Origin: Vibrio ichthyoenteri ATCC 700023 | Lineage (GTDB): Bacteria; Pseudomonadota; Gammaproteobacteria; Enterobacterales; Vibrionaceae | Direction: 5' to 3' | DNA length: 64,000 nucleotides | Assembly (NCBI RefSeq): GCF_000222605.1 | Contig: NZ_AFWF01000319.1 | Span: 31,566 to 95,565 of the forward strand | Shown here: piece after piece, positions 35,891-46,569 of the stretch | How positions within the stretch are numbered: the stretch's first letter is position 1 | Layout of the letters: every line of letters starts with the position of its first letter | Made by a program: the position numbers and the translations under genes | The notes under the pieces: generated by a model | Seen by the model: the letters and a program-made list of their open reading frames with translations, nothing else | Database searches by the model: none | What the model was told of the DNA's origin: nothing

Positions 35891-37809
35891 CAGTTATTGA
35901 ACTCCTGTTCCATCTCTTCAAGCTCTTCTTGTAGAGCCATCCATTCCATTTCAGTCTCTTCTAAATCTGACTTACCACTGGCTTGTTGGGCGAGTACTTG
36001 AGTAAGTTTAGCTTTATTTTCGGCATCATACAGAGAGTTATCACTCAATTGCTCTTCCGCCTGTGCGATCACTTGGCCAAACTTATCCATTGCTTCTTCT
36101 AGCTTGGTGAGCTTTTTGCGGATCGGAGCTGTCAGGGTGCGAAATTCTGCTTCACGGCGTTTTTGCTCTTTTTTCGCTGCCGCACTGTTTTGGTTATCTT
36201 TAACCGGTTGCTCGGCTTGCGCTTCGCGACGCTCAACTTTTTGTTGTTCAGTGAGCCATTTATAGTAATCGGTCAGGTCACCATTAAATGGTGCTACTTG
36301 GCGATCATGCACCAGATAAAGATCGTCAGTGGTGGCGCGTAATAAGTAGCGGTCATGCGATACAATCACCATTGCGCCCTCAAAGGTTTGTAGAGCAAAA
36401 GTCAGCGCTTGACGCATGTCGAGATCTAAGTGGTTGGTCGGTTCATCGAGTAACAATAGGTTCGGTTTTTGCCATACCAGCAGTGCGAGAACCAGACGTG
36501 CTTTTTCACCGCCAGAGAATGGGGCAACTTTCTCTAGTGCTTTATCACCTTGAAAACCAAAACTGCCCAAGTAATCACGCAGTTGTTGCTCGGTATGCTT
36601 TGGTGCAATTTGCATCATGTGCTGCAGAGGCGTTTCCTCTGGATGCAATGTTTCCAATTGATGCTGTGCGAAGTAACCCATTTTGACGCCTTGTGAGTAG
36701 GTTAGCTCACCACCTTGTGGATTTAATTCACCTGAGAGCAATTTGATTAAGGTTGATTTACCGGCGCCGTTACGACCAAGCAAACCAATACGGCTGCCCG
36801 GCACGAGGTTAAGACGAATCTTCTCTAGAATCAGGTTGTCGCCATAGCCAGCGGAGACTTCATCCATCATCATAATTGGATTCGGTAGCGCATCAGGCTC
36901 ACGGAACTCAAAGCTAAATGGGTTATCAAATTGTGCTGGTAGCACTTGTTCCATTTTTTCTAATGCTTTAATTCGACTTTGCGCTTGGCGCGCTTTCGAC
37001 GCTTTGTAACGGAAACGATCGATATAGCTTTGCATGTGAGCCATTTGCTTTTGTTGCTTCTGGAACATGGCTTGTTGCAAGATCAGTTTCTGTGCACGTT
37101 GAGTTTCAAATGATGAATAGTTGCCGGTGTATTCATTCAACTGCTGGTTTTCAACGTGAATAATACGATTGACGATCGGATCGAGAAAGTCTCGGTCATG
37201 CGAGATCAACGCCAGCGTGCCCGGATAGTTTTGCAGCCAACGTTCTAACCACATGACCGCATCAAGATCTAAGTGGTTGGTTGGTTCATCGAGCAGTAAT
37301 AGATCTGAACGGCAAAGTAGGGCTTGAGCGAGGTTCAAGCGCATACGCCAACCACCGGAGAACTGAGTTAAGTTCCAGCTCATTTGTTCTTGGCGGAAAC
37401 CCAAACCATCCAGTAGTTCAGAAGCGCGAGCGCGAATGCTGTAACCACCGATAGTTTCGATTTTACCGTGTAACTCAGCAACCAGCGTGCCGTTATCGGC
37501 TAAATCTGCGTCAACCAGTTGCTGTTCTAAAGAGCGGTACTCACGATCGCCATCAATGACGTACTCTAATGCGGTTCGGTCAAGCGCCGGGGTTTCTTGT
37601 GCTACCCATGCTAATTCCCAGTGAGCAGGTTTGCTGAAGTTGCCAGCATCGGTAGATAGCTCATCTTTGATCAGAGCGAATAGGGTGGATTTACCACAAC
37701 CGTTTTTACCCACCAAGCCGATCTTGTCGCCGGGATGGATCGTCGCCGAAGCGTTCTCAAGTAATGGCTTACCACCACGTAAGAGTTGAATGTCAGAAAA
37801 GGTGATCAT
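35890..37809 (-). CDS. yheS: ABC-F family ATPase YheS
   Basis: 639-residue cytoplasmic ABC-F protein with two ATPase domains and no membrane span. The first has Walker A GLVGKNGCGKST and signature LTQFSGGWRMR; the second has GLLGRNGAGKST and FSGGEKARL. Each has DEPTNHLDL. The linker between them is the helical arm that enters the ribosome in this family, and a charged C-terminal coiled-coil follows. ABC-F proteins rescue or tune translating ribosomes. The start ATG 37809 (MITFSDIQLL) fits the family; an in-frame GTG at 37842 is less likely. Divergent from kefG. Confidence 0.94.
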   Translation of the reverse strand: MITFSDIQLLRGGKPLLENASATIHPGDKIGLVGKNGCGKSTLFALIKDELSTDAGNFSKPAHWELAWVAQETPALDRTALEYVIDGDREYRSLEQQLVDADLADNGTLVAELHGKIETIGGYSIRARASELLDGLGFRQEQMSWNLTQFSGGWRMRLNLAQALLCRSDLLLLDEPTNHLDLDAVMWLERWLQNYPGTLALISHDRDFLDPIVNRIIHVENQQLNEYTGNYSSFETQRAQKLILQQAMFQKQQKQMAHMQSYIDRFRYKASKARQAQSRIKALEKMEQVLPAQFDNPFSFEFREPDALPNPIMMMDEVSAGYGDNLILEKIRLNLVPGSRIGLLGRNGAGKSTLIKLLSGELNPQGGELTYSQGVKMGYFAQHQLETLHPEETPLQHMMQIAPKHTEQQLRDYLGSFGFQGDKALEKVAPFSGGEKARLVLALLVWQKPNLLLLDEPTNHLDLDMRQALTFALQTFEGAMVIVSHDRYLLRATTDDLYLVHDRQVAPFNGDLTDYYKWLTEQQKVERREAQAEQPVKDNQNSAAAKKEQKRREAEFRTLTAPIRKKLTKLEEAMDKFGQVIAQAEEQLSDNSLYDAENKAKLTQVLAQQASGKSDLEETEMEWMALQEELEEMEQEFNN

Positions 37810-37943
37810 AGTACTTTGCTTTATCTTTAATCGTTTCGCCACGCATAGTAGGAGGATTAACCGGAAAAGTCGATCGTTGCGTTTTCAGCTTTAACCGCGT
37901 ATAACAAATTGATAACGAAAATGATAAGGCAGCTGTTCACGGA

Positions 37944-38552
37944 ATGAATTTATCAGCCACTCCGAAGCCAAACGTAGCGAAAGCAAAAGTATTAGTCATT
38001 TACGCTCATCCGGAGTCTTCCACTTCTATCGCTAATCACGTGATGCTAAAAAAGATAGCCTCGCTTGAGCACGTCACTGTGCACGATCTTTACGCTCGCT
38101 ACCCCGATTTTTTTATTGATGTCAACGCCGAGCACGAACTGCTGTTGGCGCATGATGTGATTGTCTTTCATCACCCAATGTATCTTTATTCCTGTCCAGC
38201 ACTAATGAAAGAGTGGCTCGATAGAGTCTTAGGTAAAGGTTTTGCTTACGGCAATGAAAGCGCCTTGCAAGGTAAATATTGGCGCAGCGTCATTACTACC
38301 GGAGGTAAAGAAGATGCCTTTGGTGAGCATGGCTACAACAAGTATCCGCTCGAACAAATACTCCAGCCCTTTGAGTTAACCGCGGCATTGTGTCGCATGC
38401 AATGGATAGAGCCTTTGGTGCTTTACTGGGCGCGCAATGTTTCGGATATGGAGCGTTATCAACATGCGGAAAGCTATCGTCAATGGCTGAACAATCCGCT
38501 GCCGCACGACGTTTCGTCGCCGCAAGGAGGTGAGCATGGCGCTGGAAAGTGA
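37944..38552 (+). CDS. kefG: Glutathione-regulated K+ efflux ancillary protein KefG
   Basis: 202-residue flavodoxin-fold quinone-reductase-like protein that binds the cytoplasmic side of KefB and is needed for its full activity. [13 protein letters not shown] holds the flavin phosphate loop, and [21 protein letters not shown] is typical of the family. It overlaps kefB by 17 bases. The N-terminal 12 residues are a short extension with no clear role. Confidence 0.93.
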   Translation: MNLSATPKPNVAKAKVLVIYAHPESSTSIANHVMLKKIASLEHVTVHDLYARYPDFFIDVNAEHELLLAHDVIVFHHPMYLYSCPALMKEWLDRVLGKGFAYGNESALQGKYWRSVITTGGKEDAFGEHGYNKYPLEQILQPFELTAALCRMQWIEPLVLYWARNVSDMERYQHAESYRQWLNNPLPHDVSSPQGGEHGAGK

Positions 38553-40008
38553 TTTTCTACAAAGTAGCGCGATCTTCTTAACTGCCGCAGTGGTCGCGGT
38601 GCCATTAGCACAACGCTTGGGTTTGGGGTCTGTGCTGGGCTATTTGCTGGCGGGTGTGGCGATTGGTCCGTGGGGTTTAGGCTTAATTCGAGATGTGGAT
38701 GCGATTCTGCATTTTGCCGAATTTGGTGTTGTGCTGCTGCTGTTCTTAATTGGCCTAGAGTTGAACCCGAAAAAACTATGGCAAATGCGTGGCCCAATCC
38801 TTGGTTTAGGTGGGGCGCAAGTGCTAATCACGACCGCGCTGATTGCGGGGATCATTAATTTATTTGGTTTTACTTGGCAGATGAGCCTTGTTATCGGCAT
38901 GGGCTTGGCGCTCTCTTCAACTGCCATCGCGTTAAGAGTGATTGATGAGCAGGGCCTTGCTGGCACCGAAACCGGACAGTCGGGATTCGCGGTGTTGTTA
39001 TTCCAAGATATCGCCGTAATTCCTATGTTGGCTCTATTGCCGTTGCTCGCGGGCAACACCAGTGGCAATTGGTTAGATGGTCTGTGGATGCTGGTCGGTG
39101 TGACGGCATTATTGATTGGTGGCCACTTTTTATTACGGCCACTGTTTCGCTATGTGGTGATGAGTGGTGTGCGCGAGTTATTTACCGTCGCCGCTTTGCT
39201 GCTGGTGATTGGTATTGCGCTGGTGATGAAGCAATTGGGGCTATCGATGGCGCTCGGTGCCTTCTTAGCGGGGGTGTTATTGGCGGAAAGTGAATACCGC
39301 CATGAGCTCGAGATTGCGATTGAACCATTTAAAGGCTTGCTATTGGGGCTATTCTTTATCGCCGTCGGTATGGCCGTTAATCTCGGCTTATTAGCATTAC
39401 ATCCTTTCAAAATTCTTGCCTGCGTGATGGCGCTAGTGATGCTTAAAGCCTACACCCTCTACTTTCTCGCGCGTTTATATGGCAGTCGAGCCAAATCCCG
39501 CAGTCGCATTGCCGCCATTCTGAGTCAAGGTGGCGAGTTTGCGTTTGTCATTTTTACCGCTGCATTAGCGCAAGGGATCTTAACCGCAGAGCAAACCGCC
39601 TTCTTGTTGGTCGTGGTGAGCCTTTCGATGGTGACAACCCCTTTATTGTTGATGGGGCAGAAAAAATGGTATGCAAAACGACTAAATTTTGATGAAGAAG
39701 AAAGCATCAATACCGATGTGGTCGATAAGCAATCGCGCGTCATCATTGCCGGTTTTGGTCGTTTTGGTCAGATTGTCGGGCGCTTGTTGTACGCCAACAA
39801 GATTAAGTTAACGATTCTAGAAAGTGACGCTAGCCAAATTCGATTATTGCGTAAATATGGCTACAAGGTGTTTTATGGTGATGCGACCCAGTTGGAGTTG
39901 CTGCGTGCTGCAGGGGCTGATAAAGCGGAAGCTATCGTGATATGTACCGATTCGCCGGATGACATTATGAAAACGGTCGAGTTGTGCAAACAACATTTCC
40001 CCGTTTAA
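38536..40008 (+). CDS. kefB: Glutathione-regulated K+/H+ antiporter KefB, main part (frame broken before C-terminus)
   Basis: 490 residues: CPA2 antiporter membrane domain (about 1-375, 12 helices) and the start of the RCK/TrkA-N domain with the nucleotide loop [11 protein letters not shown]. It protects against electrophiles by acidifying the cytoplasm when glutathione adducts bind. The family is about 600 residues. Here the frame ends at 40008 after KQHFPV, and the remaining conserved sequence continues in the -1 frame. The change falls in TTTCCCC (39996-40002). Either one C has been lost or ribosomes shift there. The start ATG 38536 is set by AAGGAGG. Confidence 0.88.
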   Translation: MALESDFLQSSAIFLTAAVVAVPLAQRLGLGSVLGYLLAGVAIGPWGLGLIRDVDAILHFAEFGVVLLLFLIGLELNPKKLWQMRGPILGLGGAQVLITTALIAGIINLFGFTWQMSLVIGMGLALSSTAIALRVIDEQGLAGTETGQSGFAVLLFQDIAVIPMLALLPLLAGNTSGNWLDGLWMLVGVTALLIGGHFLLRPLFRYVVMSGVRELFTVAALLLVIGIALVMKQLGLSMALGAFLAGVLLAESEYRHELEIAIEPFKGLLLGLFFIAVGMAVNLGLLALHPFKILACVMALVMLKAYTLYFLARLYGSRAKSRSRIAAILSQGGEFAFVIFTAALAQGILTAEQTAFLLVVVSLSMVTTPLLLMGQKKWYAKRLNFDEEESINTDVVDKQSRVIIAGFGRFGQIVGRLLYANKIKLTILESDASQIRLLRKYGYKVFYGDATQLELLRAAGADKAEAIVICTDSPDDIMKTVELCKQHFPV

Positions 40009-40331
40009 AAGTGTTAGCACGAGCTCGTAGCCGAGTGGAGGCTTATCAGTTGCTTAGCCATGGCGTGGATAAATATTCCCGAGAAACGTTTCTCGGCGCT
40101 TTGGATTTAGGTAAGTTGACCTTGATTGAATTGGGTATGCATCCATATCAGGCACAACGTTCAGAGGCGCACTTTCGCAAACTCGATAACGCGATGTTGA
40201 AGGAGCTGTTACCGCAGCACCATGAAGATAAGCAATTGGCGTTAAGAGCTAAAGAAGCACGCAAAGAGCTGGAAGAGATCTTTGGCCGTGAGATGGAAAA
40301 CGATAAACAAGGTAAGCATTTTTGGGATTAA
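39984..40331 (+). pseudogene. kefB: C-terminal KefB segment in the -1 frame
   Basis: From 40002 this frame reads [15 protein letters not shown] and then FLGALDLGKLTLIELGMHPYQAQR, ending EIFGREMENDKQGKHFWD at 40331. It is the normal KefB C-terminus, with the RCK dimer and glutathione-binding region. It has no ribosome binding site of its own and begins inside the upstream frame, so it is not an independent gene. Joined to the main part it restores a protein of about 598 residues, the family length. Confidence 0.85.
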
Positions 40332-40389
40332 AGGCTCGCGTTGTTCGTTGGCCGGGATCTTAACCAATTAATGAGTTGATGAGAGTGAC

Positions 40390-40584
40390 ATGAAAAAACG
40401 ATTTATCGCAGGCGCCAACTGTCCTAAGTGTCAGCAGCAAGATACGTTACGTTGGTGGATAGAGAATAATATTGAGTTGGTGGAGTGTGTTGATTGCGGC
40501 CATCAAGATCAGCGTAAGCCCGAGTCTGTAGAGAAAACTGAACACCAGAGTGAACAAATGATCGGCATTTTTAAACCGGACTGA
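40390..40584 (+). CDS. yheV: YheV family zinc-ribbon protein
   Basis: 64 residues. CPKC and CVDC at about 11-14 and 33-36 form a zinc ribbon, and the protein starts MKKRFIAGA and ends IGIFKPD, as in E. coli YheV. Function unknown. In E. coli it also follows kefB and precedes slyD. Confidence 0.9.
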   Translation: MKKRFIAGANCPKCQQQDTLRWWIENNIELVECVDCGHQDQRKPESVEKTEHQSEQMIGIFKPD

Positions 40585-40671
40585 TTGAGTTTCTCGAATT
40601 GATCCCCATAATAGCAGGGTTATTGTTTTATTCTCCCTTCGAATTGGGGAGCTAATCGCCTTGGAGCAATT

Positions 40672-41238
40672 ATGAAAATTGAAAAGAACGTAGTCGTAAG
40701 CCTAGCGTACCAACTGAAAGTAGAAGATGCAGTCGTTGATCAATCAACTGTTGATGCGCCACTAGATTACCTACACGGTAACAACAACCTAATCACTGGC
40801 CTTGAAAACGCGCTAGAAGGTAAAGTTGCTGGCGACAAATTCGAAGTAACTATTGCCCCTGAAGATGCATACGGTGAGCACAACGATGAACTTGTTCAAC
40901 GTGTTCCAGCTGACGTATTCCAAGGTGTGGATGAAATCGAAGTGGGTATGCGTTTCCTAGCGGATACTGACCAAGGTCCAATCCCTGTAGAAATTACTGA
41001 AGTTGATGGCGACGAAGTAGTGGTTGATGGTAACCACATGCTTGCTGGCCAAACTCTGACTTTCGTTGTTGAAGTGGTAGCAATCCGCGAAGCAACTGAA
41101 GAAGAAATCGCACACGGTCATATTCACCAAGCTGGTGGCTGTGGTCATGACCACGATCACGAAGGTGGTTGCTGTGGTGGTGAAGACAAAGGCGACGACC
41201 ACGAATGTTGTGGCGGCGGCGGTTGTGGTTCACACTAA
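40672..41238 (+). CDS. slyD: FKBP-type peptidyl-prolyl isomerase SlyD
   Basis: 188 residues. The FKBP domain (1-69 and 130-148) carries an inserted chaperone flap, and the C-terminus from about 147 is rich in His and Cys (CGHDHDHEGGCCGG and similar), which binds nickel. It isomerises prolyl bonds, chaperones folding proteins and helps load nickel into hydrogenase or other enzymes. GGAG lies upstream of the ATG at 40672. Ends in a hairpin terminator. Confidence 0.95.
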   Translation: MKIEKNVVVSLAYQLKVEDAVVDQSTVDAPLDYLHGNNNLITGLENALEGKVAGDKFEVTIAPEDAYGEHNDELVQRVPADVFQGVDEIEVGMRFLADTDQGPIPVEITEVDGDEVVVDGNHMLAGQTLTFVVEVVAIREATEEEIAHGHIHQAGGCGHDHDHEGGCCGGEDKGDDHECCGGGGCGSH

Positions 41239-41279
41239 TCACGCGATATGATCTGAATAGATCAGCATAAATTGACTAG

Positions 41280-41312
41280 AGGCGTTGCTTGGAAACAAGC
41301 GGCGCCTTTTTT
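41280..41312 (+). terminator. Terminator after slyD
   Basis: AGGCG-TT-GCTTG pairs with CAAGC-GG-CGCCT around GAAA, followed by TTTTT. It overlaps the start of the leader of the next gene. Confidence 0.8.
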
Positions 41313-41371
41313 ATCTGAGCGAGTTTGCGCCACAAGCAACTTGTTTGATGGCATTGGGTAAGGAGAGAATG

Positions 41372-42313
41372 ATGACGGTTCCATTTGCTATTGCGATACA
41401 TGGCGGTGCTGGCACCATTTTAGCTGAGCAGATGAGTGCAGCGTTAGAGAACGATATTCGCGCGGCATTACAGGCATCCGTGACTGCGGGGCATCAGATC
41501 CTATCCAACGGCGGTGATGCGTTGGATGCGGTTGTGGCCGCGGTGAAAGTGCTGGAAGATTGTGAGCATTTTAATGCGGGTAAAGGTTCGGTATTGACGG
41601 CAAAAGAGATGGTTGAGATGGATGCCTCCGTGATGCACGGATTGCAAATGCAAGTCGGTGCGATTGCGGGTGTACGCCATATCAAAAATCCCATAGAGCT
41701 AGCTCGTGATGTCATGCTTCATTCGTCACATGCCTTTCTGGTTGGCGAAGGGGCGGAAGAGTTTGCTTTCCAACAAGGTCATCTTTTTACGGAACAAGAT
41801 TATTTCTTTACCGATCGCCGTTACGACCAACTGATGGCACTTAAAGAGTCGGATGACAGTGCCTTATCAGAAGCAAATTACCCTGATGACGGTAAACATG
41901 GCACCGTTGGCGCAGTGGCGCTCGATCAACAAGGCAATTTAGCCGCCGCAACGAGTACCGGAGGCATTGCGAATAAACGCTTTGGCCGAGTCGGTGATTC
42001 CGCTGTGATTGGTGCGGGCACGTTAGCTGAAAATGGCAACGTAGCGATTTCATCCACGGGTGTTGGTGAGCTGTTCATTCGCAAAATGGTTGCTAGCGAT
42101 ATCGCAGCACGCATGCGTTATCTTGGTGAGGATGTGCAAACGGCCTGTGAAACCGTGATTCAAGGCGATCTAAAAACACAAGGTGGCGAGGGCGGTGTGA
42201 TTGCGATTGATAAACAAGGCGCGGTGCACTTCGCGTTAAATTGTTTGGGAATGTACCGTGCAAGTATCGATATTGACGGCAAGCTTAGTATTAAAATCTT
42301 TGCTGATGGGTAA
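41372..42313 (+). CDS. iaaA: Isoaspartyl peptidase/L-asparaginase
   Basis: Ntn-hydrolase of the plant-type asparaginase family, 313 residues. It cleaves isoaspartyl dipeptides and asparagine. Autoprocessing would cut before the Thr of KHGTVGAVALD to give two subunits and expose the nucleophile. AIHGGAGTI and ATSTGGIANKRFGR are family signatures. Of two overlapping ATGs (41369 and 41372), the second is six bases from AAGGAG. No signal peptide. Confidence 0.92.
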   Translation: MTVPFAIAIHGGAGTILAEQMSAALENDIRAALQASVTAGHQILSNGGDALDAVVAAVKVLEDCEHFNAGKGSVLTAKEMVEMDASVMHGLQMQVGAIAGVRHIKNPIELARDVMLHSSHAFLVGEGAEEFAFQQGHLFTEQDYFFTDRRYDQLMALKESDDSALSEANYPDDGKHGTVGAVALDQQGNLAAATSTGGIANKRFGRVGDSAVIGAGTLAENGNVAISSTGVGELFIRKMVASDIAARMRYLGEDVQTACETVIQGDLKTQGGEGGVIAIDKQGAVHFALNCLGMYRASIDIDGKLSIKIFADG

Positions 42314-42429
42314 TCGAGTGGTTATGTCTGCGGATCTATTGGTTGCTCAATAGTTTAATTCTGTGTGAATCTTCTATGACTAAAAAATGACTGCAAGACA
42401 GTGGATTCAGTGCTAGAATCCTTTTTTAA

Positions 42430-43767
<1,338 letters not shown>

Positions 43768-43790
43768 TTGATAGCGTTACGCTTGAAAAA

Positions 43791-43818
43791 GAGTCGACAC
43801 ACAGTGTCGGCTTTTTTT
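43791..43818 (+). terminator. Terminator after purA
   Basis: AGTCGACAC pairs with GTGTCGGCT (one wobble) around a 3-base loop, followed by T7. Confidence 0.85.
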
Positions 43819-43985
43819 ATGCCTGAATAACCCCCAATGGAGCTTTTTATTCCGCCTAGTTGCGATCTCTCAATGCCAAGCGATAAGGTGTGAAGCCGAT
43901 TCCTTTCTTGTTCAATGCGTTGCCGCTTTGATGGATTTTTCACCTTGCTGTGGCAAACTATTGCCAACTTACGGCAATTTTTGTC

Positions 43986-44012
43986 TAAAGAGTTTTTTGT
44001 TTTTGCCGATAC
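43986..44012 (+). promoter_or_regulatory. Sigma-28 (FliA) promoter of motX
   Basis: TAAAG (43986-43990) and GCCGATAC (44005-44012) are separated by 14 bases, exactly the flagellar sigma-28 spacing (TAAAGTTT-N11-GCCGATAA) with one mismatch in the -10. It lies 80 bases before motX. A small hairpin with a T run (43961-43982) just upstream would insulate it from purA. Confidence 0.8.
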
Positions 44013-44092
44013 AAATATCGAACCTGCCTATAAAGCTAATTACGTCTATGATTGGCTAAAGCAGGGTGTCGGATTCAACAAAGAGTGCAGGT

Positions 44093-44728
44093 ATGAAGCT
44101 ACGAACAGTGGCAGCTTCGTTGATGCTGGTCTTGAGCTCATCATTCAGTTTTGCAAATGCAACTGACATTGGTGAGCCTGTGCCAATTTATTCCGAAGCT
44201 GAACTTATTAAACTGATCGAACAGAATAAACATTTAGAGCGAGTTAAAGCGGATAACTGCCAATTGGTGGAAGATATTGTCGCGCGTGCTACCCGTATTA
44301 GCCTACCTTCGTATGAGTTTCTCTACGGGGATATGCTGGCGTGGGGAGTATGTGTCGATCAAGACGTTGAGCTCGGTCTTTATTATATGGAAAATGCCGC
44401 CCATCAGGGCTTACCAACGGCATTGGAGCAGTTAGGTCGTTACTATTCTCGCGGTACATTGGTACAGCAAGATAAAGAGCGCGCGATCCCTTATCTACGC
44501 GAAGCAGCGGCGATGGGCAATATTAATGCCCGCATCCATCTAGCGGAATTATTGCTGCGTGATTATGGCAGTCCGTTGGATTATGAGGATGCTTATCGCT
44601 GGTTGTATAACTCAGTGACGGCGGATCAACGCCAATATAAACGCATCTCACGTTTGCGAACGGGATTAGAGCAGCGTATGCCAGACAACATTATTGCTCG
44701 CGCTAAGCGCCGCGAAACTTTCTGGTAA
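44093..44728 (+). CDS. motX: Sodium-type polar flagellar motor protein MotX
   Basis: 211-residue exported protein that forms the T ring at the base of the sodium-driven polar flagellum with MotY and is needed for PomAB stator assembly. Signal peptide cleaved near SSFSFA/NA, about residue 21. Sel1-like repeats follow (YYMENAAHQGLPTALEQLGRYYS, YLREAAAMGNINARIHLAELL). The ATG at 44093 (MKLRTVAASL) fits the signal peptide better than an upstream in-frame start. A FliA promoter lies upstream. Confidence 0.95.
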   Translation: MKLRTVAASLMLVLSSSFSFANATDIGEPVPIYSEAELIKLIEQNKHLERVKADNCQLVEDIVARATRISLPSYEFLYGDMLAWGVCVDQDVELGLYYMENAAHQGLPTALEQLGRYYSRGTLVQQDKERAIPYLREAAAMGNINARIHLAELLLRDYGSPLDYEDAYRWLYNSVTADQRQYKRISRLRTGLEQRMPDNIIARAKRRETFW

Positions 44729-44777
44729 TGCTCGCGAAATAACACCAACATAGACATGATAAACCTGCACTTATAAA

Positions 44778-44808
44778 AATGCCCAGCGATTGCTGGGCAT
44801 TGTCTTTT
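44778..44808. terminator. Bidirectional terminator between motX and the amidohydrolase gene
   Basis: AATGCCCAGC (44778-44787) pairs with GCTGGGCATT (44792-44801), T run on the plus side and ATTTTTAT on the minus side. Serves the two convergent genes. Confidence 0.85.
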
Positions 44809-44819
44809 TAGCTTAGGGC

Positions 44820-46223
44820 TTATTGAACCACTTCACCTGATTCGATAACTGTTTTACGAACCACGTCAGTAAACTCAAGTGCTTCTTTACGGATTTGGTC
44901 TTCGTCAACCGTTAAGATTTGACGATCTTTCATCAGCAACTTACCGTGAACGATTGAGTGACGTACGTTGGCAGAGTTTGCTGAGTAAACCAATGCTGAA
45001 TATGGGTTGTATACCGGAACCATGTTTGGCGCTTTGGTATCGATAACGATAATATCAGCCAGTTTACCAACCTCTAGAGAGCCGATTTTGTCTTCCATGT
45101 GCAGTGCTTTCGCCGCGCCCATGGTTGCCATGTCGATAACTTTAAGCGGTGGCATTGCTGCGCGATCTTGGTTAACCAACTTGTGTACTTTAGCCACTTG
45201 GTTGAACTCATCAATCGTACTTAGCGTGTTACCTGACATCGGGCCATCAGTACCAAGGCCGATACGAATATCTTCATCGTACATTTTCAGTGCTGGTGAG
45301 ACGCCTTTGGCTGATTTGATGTTAGCACTCATGTTGTGTGCAACACCCATATCAGACTTTTTCACCAATTCGATATCGTGCTCATCAACCAAAATCATGT
45401 GTGCGCCAACTAAGTTCTTATTTAGTGCGCCAATGCTTTCCATGTAAGCCACTGGTGATAGGCCGTTTGAACGTTCTGAAATGACTTGTTGCTCACGATC
45501 TGATTCCGCAAGGTGCATCATTACAGGCACATCTTTCTCTAACGACAACTTAGCTACTTTTTGCAGTGTTTCTGTGGTGTTGGTGTATGGACCATGTGGT
45601 GCGAACGCCGGAGTAATGCGTGGGTGATCTTTGTATTGCTCGATAAAGTTCAGTGTGTAGTCAATACCAGCATCGGCGTTCTTTGCCGAAGCAACCGGGA
45701 ACTTGATGATGGTTTCGCCTAGGATTGCGCGCATACCGATTTTATCAACCGTCTTTGCTACTTCATCTTCAAAGTAGTACATGTCTGCGTAAGTGGTTAC
45801 ACCGCCTTTTAGCATTTCAACGTTGCCTAGGTTGGCACCGATACGCACCATTTCACGCGAAACAAGTTTTGCTTCTAGCGGGAAGATATAGCGGTGTAGG
45901 CGATCTGGCACATCATCCGCTAGCGAGCGGAAAACAGTCATTGAAACGTGTGTATGGGTATTGATAAGACCCGGCATGACGATATCGCCATCAACATCAA
46001 GAACGTTGTCAGCCTTGTATTTTTTCTCTAAAGACTCATCACCAACCGCGATGATTTTGTTGTCTTTAACCACGACAGTACCGTTTTCATAAACAGTTTT
46101 GTCTTGGTTCATGGTTAGAACCATGGCATCAGTAATGATCAAATCAGCGTGTTCTGCTGCTTGAGAAAAAGCAGAGAATAGGCCTAAGCTTGCGATCGCA
46201 GTAGCTAATAGAGTGCGTTTCAT
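44820..46223 (-). CDS. Exported amidohydrolase, MtaD/Atz-Trz type
   Basis: 467 residues. Metal ligands of the Atz/Trz and methylthioadenosine/S-adenosylhomocysteine deaminase group: H90 and H92 in NTHTHVSM, His in MHLAESDRE, His in VGAHMI and Asp in GLGTDGPMSGN. Unlike most of that group it begins with a clear signal peptide (MKRTLLATAIASLGLFSAFSQAA, cut near 22-23), so it probably deaminates or hydrolyses its substrate in the periplasm. The ATG at 46223 is chosen because an upstream in-frame start would bury the signal. Divergent from rnr, with a likely CRP site between. Substrate not determined. Confidence 0.85.
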   Translation of the reverse strand: MKRTLLATAIASLGLFSAFSQAAEHADLIITDAMVLTMNQDKTVYENGTVVVKDNKIIAVGDESLEKKYKADNVLDVDGDIVMPGLINTHTHVSMTVFRSLADDVPDRLHRYIFPLEAKLVSREMVRIGANLGNVEMLKGGVTTYADMYYFEDEVAKTVDKIGMRAILGETIIKFPVASAKNADAGIDYTLNFIEQYKDHPRITPAFAPHGPYTNTTETLQKVAKLSLEKDVPVMMHLAESDREQQVISERSNGLSPVAYMESIGALNKNLVGAHMILVDEHDIELVKKSDMGVAHNMSANIKSAKGVSPALKMYDEDIRIGLGTDGPMSGNTLSTIDEFNQVAKVHKLVNQDRAAMPPLKVIDMATMGAAKALHMEDKIGSLEVGKLADIIVIDTKAPNMVPVYNPYSALVYSANSANVRHSIVHGKLLMKDRQILTVDEDQIRKEALEFTDVVRKTVIESGEVVQ

Positions 46224-46320
46224 AGAGATAAATAAACCTAACAGGGGGATATAGGAAATTGGCGCTGAATATCGCAACAAGCCAGCCGTATTGCAATCGT
46301 TTGCTTTATTGATTGCATGT

Positions 46321-46342
46321 AAGTGTGATCTAGATCGTCATT
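46321..46342. promoter_or_regulatory. Likely CRP-binding site between the amidohydrolase gene and rnr
   Basis: TGTGATCTAGATCGTCA has a perfect left half (TGTGA-TCTAGA-TC) and a degraded right half compared with TGTGA-N6-TCACA. It is about 98 bases upstream of the amidohydrolase start. The rest of the 346-base divergent region (46224-46569) holds only an unconvincing open frame. Confidence 0.5.
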
Positions 46343-46569
46343 TGATTGTGCCGCTGATTTTTGCCGAAGAATGGGTGTTTTTTTACACTATTGTTGGCCG
46401 TGAAAGGGACCGCAACAAGGTGGATATTGAGCGTCTTCTGCAGAGGGGCGCAGTGGTAAGTTATGAAAACTTCGAATCTATTTAGTCTTTTTGTAACCAC
46501 TTCGCTGTAGCTTATGCCATGACTCGGATATACTAGCCGTATACCTTCCTTGCTAAGTTGGGCTTGCTT

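Noticed and set aside
36288-36686. 132-residue open frame on the plus strand
   Set aside because: Antisense to yheS across its second ATPase domain; composition is that of a shadow frame.
40957-41242. Minus-strand frames of about 80 residues rich in His and Cys-like repeats
   Set aside because: Reverse complement of the His/Cys-rich tail of slyD, which produces long open frames by composition.
43915-44166. 83-residue open frame upstream of motX
   Set aside because: Runs through the sigma-28 promoter and into motX in another frame; no ribosome binding site or family.
46291-46485. 64-residue open frame between the amidohydrolase gene and rnr
   Set aside because: Starts at TTG without a ribosome binding site and covers the probable CRP site; no similarity to NsrR, which occupies this place in E. 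coli.
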